Positions 15,501 to 25,258 of a stretch of DNA of 40,361 nt are shown one piece after another. The translations under genes were made by a program, and so were the position numbers. Source of the DNA: Actinomycetota bacterium (GTDB lineage: Bacteria; Actinomycetota; Acidimicrobiia; Acidimicrobiales; JAMCPD01); contig JAMCPD010000014.1 of assembly GCA_023379935.1 (NCBI GenBank), forward strand, positions 1 to 40,361, read 5' to 3'. The stretch's first letter is position 1. The number at the start of each line of letters is the position of its first letter. The notes beneath the pieces are model-generated. The model ran no database searches, was not told the origin of the DNA, and saw nothing but the letters and a program-made list of their open reading frames with translations.

Positions 15501-17171
15501 CTAGGGACGAGCCAGCGGAAGCAAAACCGTAACTTCGGTACCTTTTCCCAGTTCAGAGGTGATATTGACCTTACCGTAATGGGCTTTAACTATAGCGTCT
15601 ACTATGGTAAGTCCGAGACCGGCACCCTGGGACATCTCAGCAGCACCGGTTGGGATATTGCCAGTGCCGTTATTCTCTTTACCAACACCTTCAGTACTGA
15701 CAGTGTTGGAACGCTTTGTACTCTTATTTCGCCAGCGCGAATCATCACCTTGCCAAAATGGGTCAAACATTTTTGACAGCTGGTGCGCATCCACGCCCGG
15801 CCCCTTGTCGGTTACCCTGATAACTGCATATCTGTTTTTTTCATTTAACCGATCAGAAATGGAAGTGGCGGGCACAGTTTCAAGTGAAGTTGTATAGACC
15901 GAGACTGAAATAGGCGTGCCGAGCGGAGTATGCACTATGGCATTTGTTACCAGATTTCCCACCACCTGTCTTAGCCTATGCTCATCTCCCGGCACCACTA
16001 ACTCATCACCTTGGGTGCTAAGGGTTATCTCCCCATTGGGATTTGTAACATTGGCATCCTCGACAACATCCCAGACTAGGCTTACCAGATCAACTGATGT
16101 TATATCCAAAGGGCTCTCTTGATCCATGCGAGCCAAGAACAACATTTCATCTACAATCATGTTAACTCGAACTGCTTCCGATTCAATTCTTTCCATGGCC
16201 TTGTCCACGGAATCTTTCTCTTTGCAAGCTCCTCTTCGATAAAGCTGTGCATATCCCAAGATTGAAGTCAAGGGTGTACGCAGTTCATGAGATGCGTCAG
16301 CTATAAAACGTTTCAGTTTATTCTCTGATACACTCTTTTGATCAAAAGCGGTTTCTATCTGTCCAAGCATACTGTTCAATGCGGATCCTAATTTGGTAAT
16401 TTCACCCGCGGACATATCCACCGCAAGCCTACGACTTAGATCACCGGCAGCAATATCATTTACAACCTCGGAAAACTTATCCAAGGGCTTTAGGCCGAGT
16501 CTGACTGCCCATAAAACCAAGACAAACAGGAGCATTAACACAACAGCACTTGCGACTACCTCAATTTTTAAAAGCAGACTTAAAGTTGCTTGGGCATTGT
16601 CAATAGGTGCGGCTACCAGCAAACTGTCAGATGGGGGTACGGACACTGCTTCTGCCCGGTAAAAAACTCCGGAATCGGAAAAACCGTGCGCAGACAGTTC
16701 AAATGATGATTTTTGGGGTCTATAAACATGACTGCGGACATAGCTGAACGGATTTGGAGGAAGGTTTCTTTGTACAGGCAGATGGGGAGGCAAAACTGGA
16801 GGTGGATCGGGCTCAGCATAAGAACCTGAAGGATGACGGTATAACACTTTTCCGTTATAAGAAAGGATTTCAAGGTAGACATCACTGGAGATCCTTTCGG
16901 AAAGCCCTTTTGTCTCCCAGACAGTACTGGGACTGAAGGGGTGGTGATGAATGAAGGCGGTCAAAATATACTTATATGCCTGGCGTTCCGCCAAGGTAAC
17001 TCTTTCATCTATCTGCCCGTAAAGAAAGGTGCGAGTAGATGAATAGGTGAGGACATCTACTAATATGAAGGCCAGAACAACTAAGACCATTGTTGTGATG
17101 AGTATACGTCCTCTAAGAGAATGTCCACTAAAAAAAGCCGTTAACCTTCTCACTGATATCTTTCCTGACAT
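15501..17171 (-). CDS. Sensor histidine kinase (OmpR-system type)
   Basis: 556 residues. A first membrane helix (about 24-46), an extracytoplasmic sensor region of about 150 residues rich in Pro/His/Tyr, and a second helix (about 197-219) are followed by HAMP. HisKA has FIADASHELRTPLTSILGYAQL with phospho-acceptor His295. The ATPase domain has an N box (NLVTNAIVHTP), a G1 box (DKGPGVD) and a G2 box (GAGLGLTIVDAI), with an unusual Asn/Thr/Gly-rich loop of about 35 residues between G1 and G2. It follows its partner regulator by 68 bp and precedes the pilin operon, so surface-structure control is plausible. Confidence 0.93.
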   Translation of the reverse strand: MSGKISVRRLTAFFSGHSLRGRILITTMVLVVLAFILVDVLTYSSTRTFLYGQIDERVTLAERQAYKYILTAFIHHHPFSPSTVWETKGLSERISSDVYLEILSYNGKVLYRHPSGSYAEPDPPPVLPPHLPVQRNLPPNPFSYVRSHVYRPQKSSFELSAHGFSDSGVFYRAEAVSVPPSDSLLVAAPIDNAQATLSLLLKIEVVASAVVLMLLFVLVLWAVRLGLKPLDKFSEVVNDIAAGDLSRRLAVDMSAGEITKLGSALNSMLGQIETAFDQKSVSENKLKRFIADASHELRTPLTSILGYAQLYRRGACKEKDSVDKAMERIESEAVRVNMIVDEMLFLARMDQESPLDITSVDLVSLVWDVVEDANVTNPNGEITLSTQGDELVVPGDEHRLRQVVGNLVTNAIVHTPLGTPISVSVYTTSLETVPATSISDRLNEKNRYAVIRVTDKGPGVDAHQLSKMFDPFWQGDDSRWRNKSTKRSNTVSTEGVGKENNGTGNIPTGAAEMSQGAGLGLTIVDAIVKAHYGKVNITSELGKGTEVTVLLPLARP

Positions 17172-17239
17172 AGAGGACTACTCACAACTTCTACGACGGC
17201 TCACCTAAGACTCCAACAACCCGAACAGATACTTTGAAA

Positions 17240-17980
17240 TCACTTTTGTTGAAACCGTTTTTTATCGGGAGGGAGTCTTAGGATGTAACCTACTCCCCTT
17301 ACGGTATGTATCAATGGTGGGTCAAAACGGTCTATCTTTTTACGCAGGTAGCTTATATAGGTCTCTACTATATTGCCGTCTCCGTCAAAGTCATACTGCC
17401 ATACCCCGTTCAGTATCTGAGACTTAGACAATACCCGTTTGGGATTGGACATCAAAAAGTGCAGCAGGTAAAACTCGGTGGCTGTCAATGTGATAAGGTT
17501 ATCGCCTCGAAACACTTCGTAAGTCATCTCATCTAAGGAGAGATCCGCAAAATGTAACTTATGCGTAACACTGCCTTCTGGACTATTTTTACCATCGTTC
17601 ACCTGGGGGTGAAAACCGGATCTTGTGCGCTTCAAGATGACCCTGACGCGTGCCACAAGTTCTTCTAAGTTGAACGGTTTTGTCACATAATCATCGCCTC
17701 CCGAAACAAGCCCCCTCACCTTGTCGGCCGGAGAGTCTTTAGCTGTCAAGAACAAGATCGGAGTGTCTTTGTCTTCGATATGCAACCTTTTGCATACCTC
17801 TATACCGTTCATATCCGGCAACATAATATCCAGTATCACAAGATCATAGCGTTGAGATTCCGCCATTGAAAGAGCATCGGTTGCGTTGTAAGCAGTGTCT
17901 ACCTCAAATCCTTCAAATGATAAGCAGTCTGATAGAAGTTCACAGATGGAAGGCTCATCGTCAACTACCAAAATACCCAC
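17240..17980 (-). CDS. OmpR/PhoB-family response regulator
   Basis: 246 residues. The receiver has acidic residues Asp7/Asp8, phospho-acceptor Asp51 (LVILDIMLPDMNG), Thr79 and Lys101 (VTKPF). A linker of about 20 residues leads to a winged-helix domain (about 145-240: LTATEFYLLHFLMSNPKRVL, then VETYISYLRKKID and IHTVRGVGYIL). It pairs with the kinase encoded immediately downstream. The mannosyltransferase gene ends 9 bp upstream, so the three may share a transcript. Confidence 0.95.
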   Translation of the reverse strand: MGILVVDDEPSICELLSDCLSFEGFEVDTAYNATDALSMAESQRYDLVILDIMLPDMNGIEVCKRLHIEDKDTPILFLTAKDSPADKVRGLVSGGDDYVTKPFNLEELVARVRVILKRTRSGFHPQVNDGKNSPEGSVTHKLHFADLSLDEMTYEVFRGDNLITLTATEFYLLHFLMSNPKRVLSKSQILNGVWQYDFDGDGNIVETYISYLRKKIDRFDPPLIHTVRGVGYILRLPPDKKRFQQK

Positions 17981-17988
17981 GTTTTACC

Positions 17989-18747
17989 TCACTTTTTAGA
18001 TTCTTTAGCGGATAATTTATAAAACAGTCTTGCAATTTTGCCAACCCTGGCGACTATACCCCACCACGTAACTAACAATAGGGCTTCTGCGACTGTATAC
18101 ATCGACATCTTGGACTTTCCCATTTGTCTGTCTATAAAACGAATCGGGACTTCAGTTACACGCCCTCCGCCAAGCATTGCCTTGTAAACCATCTCGATTT
18201 GAAAGCCATAAGAATCGGCTTTTACATTAGACATATCTATATTTCTTATAACTGAAGCTGTATACGCCCTAAAACCTGAAGTAAGATCACTTACCGGAAT
18301 TGAAAGAAGTAACGAGGCATATAAGTTCCCACCTTTGGAGATAAACCTCCTATACCACGACCAATCCGGTATTGAACCTCCCGGGATGTAACGGGAACCG
18401 ACAACAACATCGAACCCCTTATCCAAGGGTTCTAAGAGTTTGGGTAGTGTTCCAGGGTCATGAGAAAAATCGGAATCCATTTCAACAAAAGCCTCAAAAC
18501 CGTGTTCAAGGCCCCATGTAAAGCCGTCTCTATATGCACTGCCAAGTCCGGACTTGGTCGGTCTTGTTATTACTTCAACCCCGCCTATCTCTTCCGCTGT
18601 TTTTTTTGCTAAATCGCCCGTAGAGTCTGGGCTTGAGTCATCAACTACCAACACCGTAGCTTGGGACAATACACTACGTATCTTGGTTAATATGCCAACG
18701 ATATTTCCAGCTTCATTATAAGTTGGGAGCACTATTAATACACGCAT
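17989..18747 (-). CDS. Polyprenol-phosphate mannosyltransferase-like GT2 enzyme
   Basis: 252 residues, GT-A fold of the DPM1/Ppm1 type. The nucleotide-sugar site is LPTYNEAGNI and VVDDSSPDST; the metal/acceptor motif is EMDSDFSHDP; VVGSRYIPGGSIPDWSWYRR and DLTSGFRAY are typical of the family. The C-terminus is only moderately hydrophobic, so it is probably membrane-associated rather than integral. It would make polyprenyl-phospho-mannose for cell-envelope glycans or protein O-mannosylation. Another sugar donor (glucose, GlcNAc) is possible. It diverges from the gene at 18783; a 12-bp palindrome TATGCTAGCATA lies between. Confidence 0.85.
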   Translation of the reverse strand: MRVLIVLPTYNEAGNIVGILTKIRSVLSQATVLVVDDSSPDSTGDLAKKTAEEIGGVEVITRPTKSGLGSAYRDGFTWGLEHGFEAFVEMDSDFSHDPGTLPKLLEPLDKGFDVVVGSRYIPGGSIPDWSWYRRFISKGGNLYASLLLSIPVSDLTSGFRAYTASVIRNIDMSNVKADSYGFQIEMVYKAMLGGGRVTEVPIRFIDRQMGKSKMSMYTVAEALLLVTWWGIVARVGKIARLFYKLSAKESKK

Positions 18748-18782
18748 GAGCTTAGTCGTATGCTAGCATATCACTTTAGTAT

Positions 18783-19973
18783 ATGTCAGATAACAACCAC
18801 CCCGATGAGGGGAACCAAAACAGTGACTTAAGCAGTAGAGGCCCAAACAGCGCCCACCCATCAGGCCCCCCATCAGGCCCCAAGCCGGCCGAGGGAGGCG
18901 ATCAAGCAGACCCCCACCGGTTGTCCACCCCGGCGGAGCACATTCCTCTGAGTCCTTTACGAAGATTTTTACACCTGCTTATAAGTCCTTTACGCCATGG
19001 GATTACTCTTTTTGTTATTGTACTGGTGGTGGAGTATATAGTACTGCCTGAACTGGCCGGTGCAAAAGGAACACTGTCTTTATTGGGGAAGGTAAACGTG
19101 ATATATCTTATCTTCGGTATTCTGAGCGAAGCGGCAGCCCTGGTTGCCTATACTCAATTGACTCATGTAGTTCTGTCACGAAACAGCCCGAGTCGTTCAA
19201 CTCTGTTTAGAATAAATACTTCAGCCCTGGCGGTAAGCCATATACTCCCGGGTGGAACGGCCCCCGGTACTGCGGTTGGTTATAGGCTACTTGTTGAAAA
19301 CAACGTAACCGGTTCTGATGCCGGATTTATACTTGCTACACAGGGAATCGGTTCAGCTGTCGTATTGAACGTCTTGTTTTGGGCCGCCCTAGTTGTATCC
19401 ATACCACTACACGGATTCAACCCCTTATACTGGATAGCAGCTCTTGTTACCGCAATACTGATGGCAGCATTCGCCGGCCTTGTACTGCTTCTTACCAAAG
19501 GGCAAGAACACGCTGAAAAATGGTTGCTGTCAATAACAGATCGTATACCCTTGTTGAAAAAGAAGCTGGCGCATGATCTTGTTCACCGCATGGCTGATCG
19601 GGTGGATGCACTGCTCAGTAATAAAAGTATACTGAGGCGAGCCATAGTTTGGGCTGTTGCCAACTGGCTACTTGATGGGGCATCCTTGTGGATATTCTTA
19701 GCCGCATTTGGGAAGTTTGTCTCGCCTATCAACTTATTGGTTGCTTACGGCTTGGCTAATATACTGGCGGCAATACCAGTGACACCCGGTGGGCTCGGAA
19801 TAGTGGAGGGCATACTTATTACAACACTTATCGGGTTTGCAACTCCAAAAGGAGTTGCAATTTTGGGAGTACTCACCTATAGGCTGTTTAACTTTTGGCT
19901 TCCCATACCGCTAGGAGGAATATGCTATTTAAGTTTAAAGCTGGAACCATACAAAAAGTCAAAGAACTCCTGA
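18783..19973 (+). CDS. LPG-synthase-TM/YbhN-like (UPF0104) membrane protein
   Basis: 396 residues. The first 65 are polar and Pro/Ser/Gly-rich and presumably cytosolic. About seven to eight hydrophobic helices follow. Signatures LPGGTAPGTAVGYRLL and NILAAIPVTPGGLGIVEGIL belong to the lysylphosphatidylglycerol synthase transmembrane/UPF0104 family, some of which flip or move lipid-linked sugars. There is no aminoacyl-transferase domain, so it is not a full MprF. Standing opposite the mannosyltransferase gene, a role in envelope lipid or glycolipid handling is likely. Confidence 0.8.
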   Translation: MSDNNHPDEGNQNSDLSSRGPNSAHPSGPPSGPKPAEGGDQADPHRLSTPAEHIPLSPLRRFLHLLISPLRHGITLFVIVLVVEYIVLPELAGAKGTLSLLGKVNVIYLIFGILSEAAALVAYTQLTHVVLSRNSPSRSTLFRINTSALAVSHILPGGTAPGTAVGYRLLVENNVTGSDAGFILATQGIGSAVVLNVLFWAALVVSIPLHGFNPLYWIAALVTAILMAAFAGLVLLLTKGQEHAEKWLLSITDRIPLLKKKLAHDLVHRMADRVDALLSNKSILRRAIVWAVANWLLDGASLWIFLAAFGKFVSPINLLVAYGLANILAAIPVTPGGLGIVEGILITTLIGFATPKGVAILGVLTYRLFNFWLPIPLGGICYLSLKLEPYKKSKNS

Positions 19974-19983
19974 TGGTGCTTGT

Positions 19984-22149
19984 TTAGGACTGCTCACCTT
20001 CACGTCGCCTGCGGGCACGTTGGCGGGCAAGTTCGGCTAAGCGTTCTTGCGCATTAATACCCTGAGGTGATGCTACCCTCTCCCAGGTGTCATCAGGTCG
20101 CAAAATCCAAGTATTGGTATCATCCAACATGTCCAGTGTCAGTATCTCTCTAATGCGCATGTAATGTTCCGTTTCTAAAACAGGCACCATCAGTTCTATC
20201 CGCCTGTCTAGGTTGCGTTCCATCAAATCAGCGGAACCTATTAAAACTTGCGGACGATCAACGCCATCACAAGGGCTGTCTAAGTCACCAAACCAGTAAA
20301 TCCTGGAATGTTCCAGATAGCGACCGACAATGGAGCGAACCGTTATGTTTTCAGACAACCCTTTTATTCCGGGTCGGAGGAGACATATTCCCCTTACTAA
20401 AAGGTCTATGCGCACTTGTGCGCTTGCCGCCATATATAAACTGTCTATTACGGCCGGATCGGTTAAACCGTTTATCTTGATCACTATACGGCCGTTACGA
20501 CCCTTAGCGGCTTGGTTTTCAATCATCTCCAGCAGTTTTGTCTTTAACTCAAAAGGAGCGGTAATAATTCTGTCATAGTTGGGTTGTTTACTATACCCCG
20601 TCAAAAAATTAAACAGTTTAACCAGATCTTCTCCCAGATTAGGATCGGAAGAAAGTATGCCCAGATCTTCATAGTCTCTGGCGGTTTTAGAGTTGTAGTT
20701 GCCGGTTCCGATATGTGAGTAGTGATGAAGACCGTCTTCCTCCTTTCTCACTACCAACACAGCTTTACAGTGAGTTTTCAAACCAACTATCCCATAAACT
20801 ACATGAACCCCCGCTTCCTCCAAAACTTTAGCCCACGCTATGTTCGCCTGTTCATCAAAACGGGCTTTGACCTCCACCAGTACAGCCACTTGTTTTCCCG
20901 CTTCGGCTGCTTGTATCAATGATTTGACTATAGAACTGTCCCCCGATGTCCTGTATAGGGTTTGTTTTATCGCCAATACATCTGGATCTTGTGCTGCTTG
21001 AGCTATAAAGGCCTCAACGGAGGTTGCGAAAGAGTCGTAGGGATGATGAATGAAAACCTCCCTTGTTTTTAATACTTTAAAAAAATCAACAGGTTCATCT
21101 CCGGCATTCGCCAACGGTGGTGGTGTCATAGGTACCCACGGCTTGGCATGTAGATCTGGCCTGTCCAAAGAAAATATCGACCACAGTTCGCTCAGGTCTA
21201 AGGGGGCATCCAAGGTGTATACATCCTCTGCATCAATTCCCAGGTCGTTGATTAAAAGCTCCTTAATCTCGTCGGTAACGGCCGAGTCCACCTCCAATCT
21301 GACTGCGGCTGAAAACCTAAATCTTCTAAGCTCCATCTCTATGGCGGCCACTAGGTCATCTGCCTCATCTTCTTCCAATGTCAGATCCGCATTGCGGGTT
21401 ACTCTGAAAACAAAGTGGTTGCCTACATCCATATATGGAAATAACCTTTTCAAATGTGCCGCTATCACTTGCTCAAGAAGAATAAACCTCTCCTTGTCGG
21501 GCATCATTATAAAACGGGGTAAAAGAGGAGGAACTTTTACTCTGGCAAAGCGGTGCTCACTAGTGTCGGGATCTTTGACCACTACCGCTAAGTTCAAGCT
21601 TAGATTTGAAATATATGGAAAAGGGTGGCTGGGATCTACCGACAAAGGTGTAAGAACAGGAAAAATCTGTTTGTTGAATACATCTATAAGATAGTCCTTA
21701 TCTTCAGAATCAAGCATGTTCACATCAAGAAATCGTATTTTTGCCTCCTCCAACAAGGGTGTTATATCTTCCAAAAAGATTCTGCTCTGGCGTGCAACAA
21801 GCGAAGCTACTTTATCGCGAATCATACGCAGCTGTTCTGACGGACTTAGTCCATCCGGTGAAAGCAGGCGGACACCAGAAGCCACTTGATCTTTCAATCC
21901 GGCAACCCTAACCTGAAAAAACTCGTCAAGTCCGCCGGAGAAGATAGCGATAAACTTGACACGTTCCAATAAGGCATTGTTTGGATCTTCCGCCAAATCA
22001 AGCAGACGATTTGCAAAATCAAGCCATGACAGTTCTCTATTTAAAAGAGTTTTTCCTGAAAATGTTTGTTCCGTCCGCTGCGTTCCAACTGTGCAAGCAG
22101 TGGTAGTAGCAACGACGACAGCATTAGTGGTAACAGCATCAGTGGTCAT
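19984..22149 (-). CDS. ppk1: Polyphosphate kinase 1
   Basis: 721 residues. It starts like the family (LLNRELSWLDFANRLLDLAED) and contains HHPYDSF, VLVEVKARFDEQANIAWAK, and GLKTHCK, whose His460 aligns with the phosphorylated His435 of the E. coli enzyme. The second conserved histidine follows 19 residues later at His479 in SHIGTGNYNSKTARDYEDLG. It reversibly builds polyphosphate from ATP. The N-terminal 25 residues are Thr/Val/Ala-rich and probably unordered; a later start near ELSW cannot be excluded. It converges on the UPF0104 gene with a 10-bp gap. Confidence 0.95.
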   Translation of the reverse strand: MTTDAVTTNAVVVATTTACTVGTQRTEQTFSGKTLLNRELSWLDFANRLLDLAEDPNNALLERVKFIAIFSGGLDEFFQVRVAGLKDQVASGVRLLSPDGLSPSEQLRMIRDKVASLVARQSRIFLEDITPLLEEAKIRFLDVNMLDSEDKDYLIDVFNKQIFPVLTPLSVDPSHPFPYISNLSLNLAVVVKDPDTSEHRFARVKVPPLLPRFIMMPDKERFILLEQVIAAHLKRLFPYMDVGNHFVFRVTRNADLTLEEDEADDLVAAIEMELRRFRFSAAVRLEVDSAVTDEIKELLINDLGIDAEDVYTLDAPLDLSELWSIFSLDRPDLHAKPWVPMTPPPLANAGDEPVDFFKVLKTREVFIHHPYDSFATSVEAFIAQAAQDPDVLAIKQTLYRTSGDSSIVKSLIQAAEAGKQVAVLVEVKARFDEQANIAWAKVLEEAGVHVVYGIVGLKTHCKAVLVVRKEEDGLHHYSHIGTGNYNSKTARDYEDLGILSSDPNLGEDLVKLFNFLTGYSKQPNYDRIITAPFELKTKLLEMIENQAAKGRNGRIVIKINGLTDPAVIDSLYMAASAQVRIDLLVRGICLLRPGIKGLSENITVRSIVGRYLEHSRIYWFGDLDSPCDGVDRPQVLIGSADLMERNLDRRIELMVPVLETEHYMRIREILTLDMLDDTNTWILRPDDTWERVASPQGINAQERLAELARQRARRRREGEQS

Positions 22150-22167
22150 ATACCAATAATATCAGAA

Positions 22168-23196
22168 TCATTGTAAAATAACCTGTGTTCGCAAACGAGG
22201 AAGCGCTGACGGTTTGTTAACTTGAAGAAATTGAACAAGTTTCTCCCGCACTTCACAACAGAGATTCCAGGATGTGCTGGAGTCACATGAACTCATAAGT
22301 GCGCGAAGTGTCATTGTTTCGGTACCGAGTTGAGTCACCTGGAGGTTCCATACCTTCCCATCCCAATCAGGAGAAGAGTTTAGAATCTTATGCAGTTCTT
22401 CTCGTATTTCAGCTACCGGCGCGCTATAGTCGACTTCAAGATGTACCCACCCAAGAATGTCGGCTCTTTCACGCGTCCAGTTTTCAAACGGATTCACGAT
22501 GAAATAAGAGATAGGGAGCACAAGCCTTCGAAGATCCCATATGCGTACCACGACATAAGTAAGGGCAATCTCCTCAATACGGCCCCAGTGTCCTTCAACA
22601 ACCACGACATCATCAATTCTGATTGGTTGGCTGACCGCTATCTGGATCCCGGCAATTAAGTTTGTAATAGTTGGCTTGGCGGCAAGACCAAGAACAACTC
22701 CCGCAAGTCCCGCTGATGCAAGCAATGCAGCACCTGCTGTTCGTACTGAGGGAAAACTCAGCAAAGCAGTTGCGACAGAAAGAACCGTTACAACGACTAC
22801 AGCCACTCTGCGAAGCACTTGAACCTGGGTGTGAACACGCCTGGTCGCCAGATTGTCGGCTTTGTTAAGTGGGAAACGGGAAACAAGCAGGTCATCGAGA
22901 ATATAAGTAAGGTTGACTATGAGCCAGGCAATTGAAAAGATAAGCGCAATTTGAAGCCCGTGTTCAAGTGGAGATGTAACATCTTGAGGCAAACGCAGAG
23001 CACTTGTGGTAATTTCAAGGCCAATCAACGGGACAATCGCTTGCGTGGGTCGTTTCAAATGGGTAAGGATAGACAGTGCTACCTCACGACCAGGCTGGAT
23101 TAGCACCTTGCGCACCTCAAATAAGATCAGGTACTGTACAAGAAAAATCACAATTGGTACCCCAAGAAGGATAATAATCGGCTCTAAAATTCTCAC
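22168..23196 (-). CDS. MscS-family mechanosensitive channel
   Basis: 342 residues. Three hydrophobic helices (about 5-27, 80-102, 128-148) precede the pore helix ALLASAGLAGVVLGLAAKPTITNLIAGI, and the beta domain (IRIDDVVVVEGHWGRIEEIALTYVVVRIWDLRRLVLP) and alpha-beta tail follow. This is a minimal MscS core plus a short N-terminal extension. It would release solutes under osmotic downshock. It ends 18 bp before ppk1 and is likely co-transcribed with it. Confidence 0.9.
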   Translation of the reverse strand: MRILEPIIILLGVPIVIFLVQYLILFEVRKVLIQPGREVALSILTHLKRPTQAIVPLIGLEITTSALRLPQDVTSPLEHGLQIALIFSIAWLIVNLTYILDDLLVSRFPLNKADNLATRRVHTQVQVLRRVAVVVVTVLSVATALLSFPSVRTAGAALLASAGLAGVVLGLAAKPTITNLIAGIQIAVSQPIRIDDVVVVEGHWGRIEEIALTYVVVRIWDLRRLVLPISYFIVNPFENWTRERADILGWVHLEVDYSAPVAEIREELHKILNSSPDWDGKVWNLQVTQLGTETMTLRALMSSCDSSTSWNLCCEVREKLVQFLQVNKPSALPRLRTQVILQ

Positions 23197-23256
23197 CTTT
23201 ACAATAATACTTCAAATAGATGACATAAAAATAATCAACTGATGTAGTCTGGTAAC

Positions 23257-24630
23257 GTGGTTAACCGTATGCATTCGCACTCCAGTAGATCCCGTAGACT
23301 GGTACCAAAAGGGCGAAGACCCCGTCGAAGAACAGAGCTGGGACTTTTGCTTATAGCTTCCGCTATCATTGTGGCAGCTTACGTACTGACTTCACTCGCT
23401 ACTAAAAACACTATCCCGGCCAACTTAAAGCTTACATTGGCCGCAACCCTTACTCTTGGGCTTGTTGCTCACTTGGCCAATCGCTGGTTGGTTCCCGATG
23501 CCGACCCCGTAATACTGCCTACGGTGATATTCTTGAACGGTTTAGGCTATGTTATGCTATCGCGCTTAGACCCAGGGGAGGCAAGACTTCAAGCAGTGTG
23601 GACTGCGTTATCGGTTGTGATGTATGCGATAACGCTGCTGATAATAAAACGTTCCAAGGACCTTGAACGCTACAGATACATCTTGGTTGTTTTAGGCTTG
23701 TTCTTACTGTTTTTGCCTATGATACCCCATATAGGGGTTGACATAAACGGTGCAAGGTTATGGATACAGGTTGGACGCTTCACTTTTCAACCTGTCGAGG
23801 CAGCCAAATTGGCATTATGCGCATTCTTTGCTTCATATTTTATAGAAAAAAAGGAGCTGCTTTCCACCCCTACGTTACGTGCGGGGAACTATCTTTTACC
23901 TGATCCCAGGGCATTTGGCCCCATAGTCGTTGGCTGGGGTGTTGCAATGTTGATAATGGCGGCGGAAAAAGATGTGGGGTTTGCACTGCTTATATTCCTA
24001 ATGTTTTTAACCATGCTCTGGCTTGCAACGGGACGCTTCGGATATGTGGTTGTCGGGGTGATCATATTTTTAGGCGCTACTTGGTTGGGGGCACATCTGT
24101 TTACCCAGGTCAATGTGCGTATAGTCACATGGCTTGACCCATGGAAATATGCTCAAACAACCGGATATCAGCTGGTCCAGGCACAGTATGCATTGGGTTG
24201 GGGCGGACTTGGTGGTACGGGGCTCGGACTTGGACATCCAAACCTTATACCGGTTGTAACAAGTGACTTTATTTTTGCGGCAATCGGAGAAGAGCTGGGG
24301 CTTATGGGAACCAGTATAGTTATAGTAGCTTTTTTGGTACTAGTAGGAGCCGGAATACATGCCGGGCTAAGGGCTCGTTCGGAGTTTTCTAAACTGTTCG
24401 CCGTCGGCTTAACGATAGTACTCGGTTTGCAGGCATTTTTTATAATGGCCGGTATTGTACGCCTACTTCCCCTTACGGGTATGACACTGCCGTTTGTAGC
24501 TTATGGAGGATCAGCGCTGTTGGCCAACTACATACTTATAGCCTTGCTTATGCGCATATCCCACGAAGGTAACCACAGTGAAGTTTCACAAGATTTTCAG
24601 GAACTTTACGACTCCTCCTTGCAAGTTTAG
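23257..24630 (+). CDS. FtsW/RodA/SpoVE-family peptidoglycan polymerase
   Basis: 457 residues with a basic N-terminus (RRLVPKGRRPRRR) and about ten to twelve hydrophobic helices. SEDS hallmarks: DINGARLWIQVGRFTFQPVEAAKLAL, DFIFAAIGEELGLMG, and PLTGMTLPFVAYGGSALLANYI. The length and the LTGMTLPF motif resemble the actinobacterial RodA that lies beside penicillin-binding protein genes, rather than classic FtsW. It polymerises lipid II with a partner transpeptidase. No partner gene is present here; a second SEDS gene follows in convergent orientation. Confidence 0.88.
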   Translation: MVNRMHSHSSRSRRLVPKGRRPRRRTELGLLLIASAIIVAAYVLTSLATKNTIPANLKLTLAATLTLGLVAHLANRWLVPDADPVILPTVIFLNGLGYVMLSRLDPGEARLQAVWTALSVVMYAITLLIIKRSKDLERYRYILVVLGLFLLFLPMIPHIGVDINGARLWIQVGRFTFQPVEAAKLALCAFFASYFIEKKELLSTPTLRAGNYLLPDPRAFGPIVVGWGVAMLIMAAEKDVGFALLIFLMFLTMLWLATGRFGYVVVGVIIFLGATWLGAHLFTQVNVRIVTWLDPWKYAQTTGYQLVQAQYALGWGGLGGTGLGLGHPNLIPVVTSDFIFAAIGEELGLMGTSIVIVAFLVLVGAGIHAGLRARSEFSKLFAVGLTIVLGLQAFFIMAGIVRLLPLTGMTLPFVAYGGSALLANYILIALLMRISHEGNHSEVSQDFQELYDSSLQV

Positions 24631-24703
24631 AGGATAGCTTTTAGCCAAGACCTCCAACAGTATAAGGCTTGGAGCGCGGGTCGAGATAAGGCCAGAGCGT
24701 AAA

Positions 24704-25258
24704 TCACAACGCAAATAACTCCTCCGCCACCATAATGGGAACAGGGATACTTTGGCGCAAAGCCAGTGCCAGCGCATCAGAAGGACGGCAGGAGATGACG
24801 TGTGTTTGGGTGTCTTTTACTATAATCAAATCAGCAAAGTAAGTAGATCCGCGTGCATAGGTTATATTTACAACCTCAAGTTGGCCGCCAAGTCTGGTCA
24901 GTACATCTACAAACAACTCATGAGTCAACGGACGTGGGGTAGGAACACCCCGCCAAGCAAACCCAAGTGCTACTCCCTCCGCCACCCCTGTTACAATACG
25001 TAGTTCTCTGTGAGGATAATCTATCTCTTTCAACAGTATACTCGGATGCACCAAGGGCAGCTTGATGGATACGTCTACAAACTGGACCTGTACAAACTTG
25101 CGATTTTGATAAATTGAAGTTTGACTACCCGCCAACTCACCGGTCGACTCACCCGCCAACTCATCGGCCGTCTCTTTTTTCGACTCGTTTGATTCTGGCA
25201 ATGGCAGTTCGTCGTTTGTAGTCGGTTCCATGTCCAAAAACAACAGCTTCGCTATCAA
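24704..25258 (-). CDS. Bifunctional nuclease (DUF151/BFN) family protein
   Basis: 184 residues from a TTG that overlaps the rodA stop; ATG 25231 (MEPTTNDELPLP) is an alternative start. An acidic, repetitive N-terminal stretch (ELAGESTGELAGS) is followed from about residue 50 by the compact BFN domain: LKEIDYPHRELRIVTGVAEG, PRPLTHELFVDVLTRLGGQL and CRPSDALALALRQSIPVPI. Plant BFN proteins have RNase and DNase activity; bacterial roles are unclear. It is last in the aroE-rodA-bfn run. Confidence 0.85.
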   Translation of the reverse strand: MIAKLLFLDMEPTTNDELPLPESNESKKETADELAGESTGELAGSQTSIYQNRKFVQVQFVDVSIKLPLVHPSILLKEIDYPHRELRIVTGVAEGVALGFAWRGVPTPRPLTHELFVDVLTRLGGQLEVVNITYARGSTYFADLIIVKDTQTHVISCRPSDALALALRQSIPVPIMVAEELFAL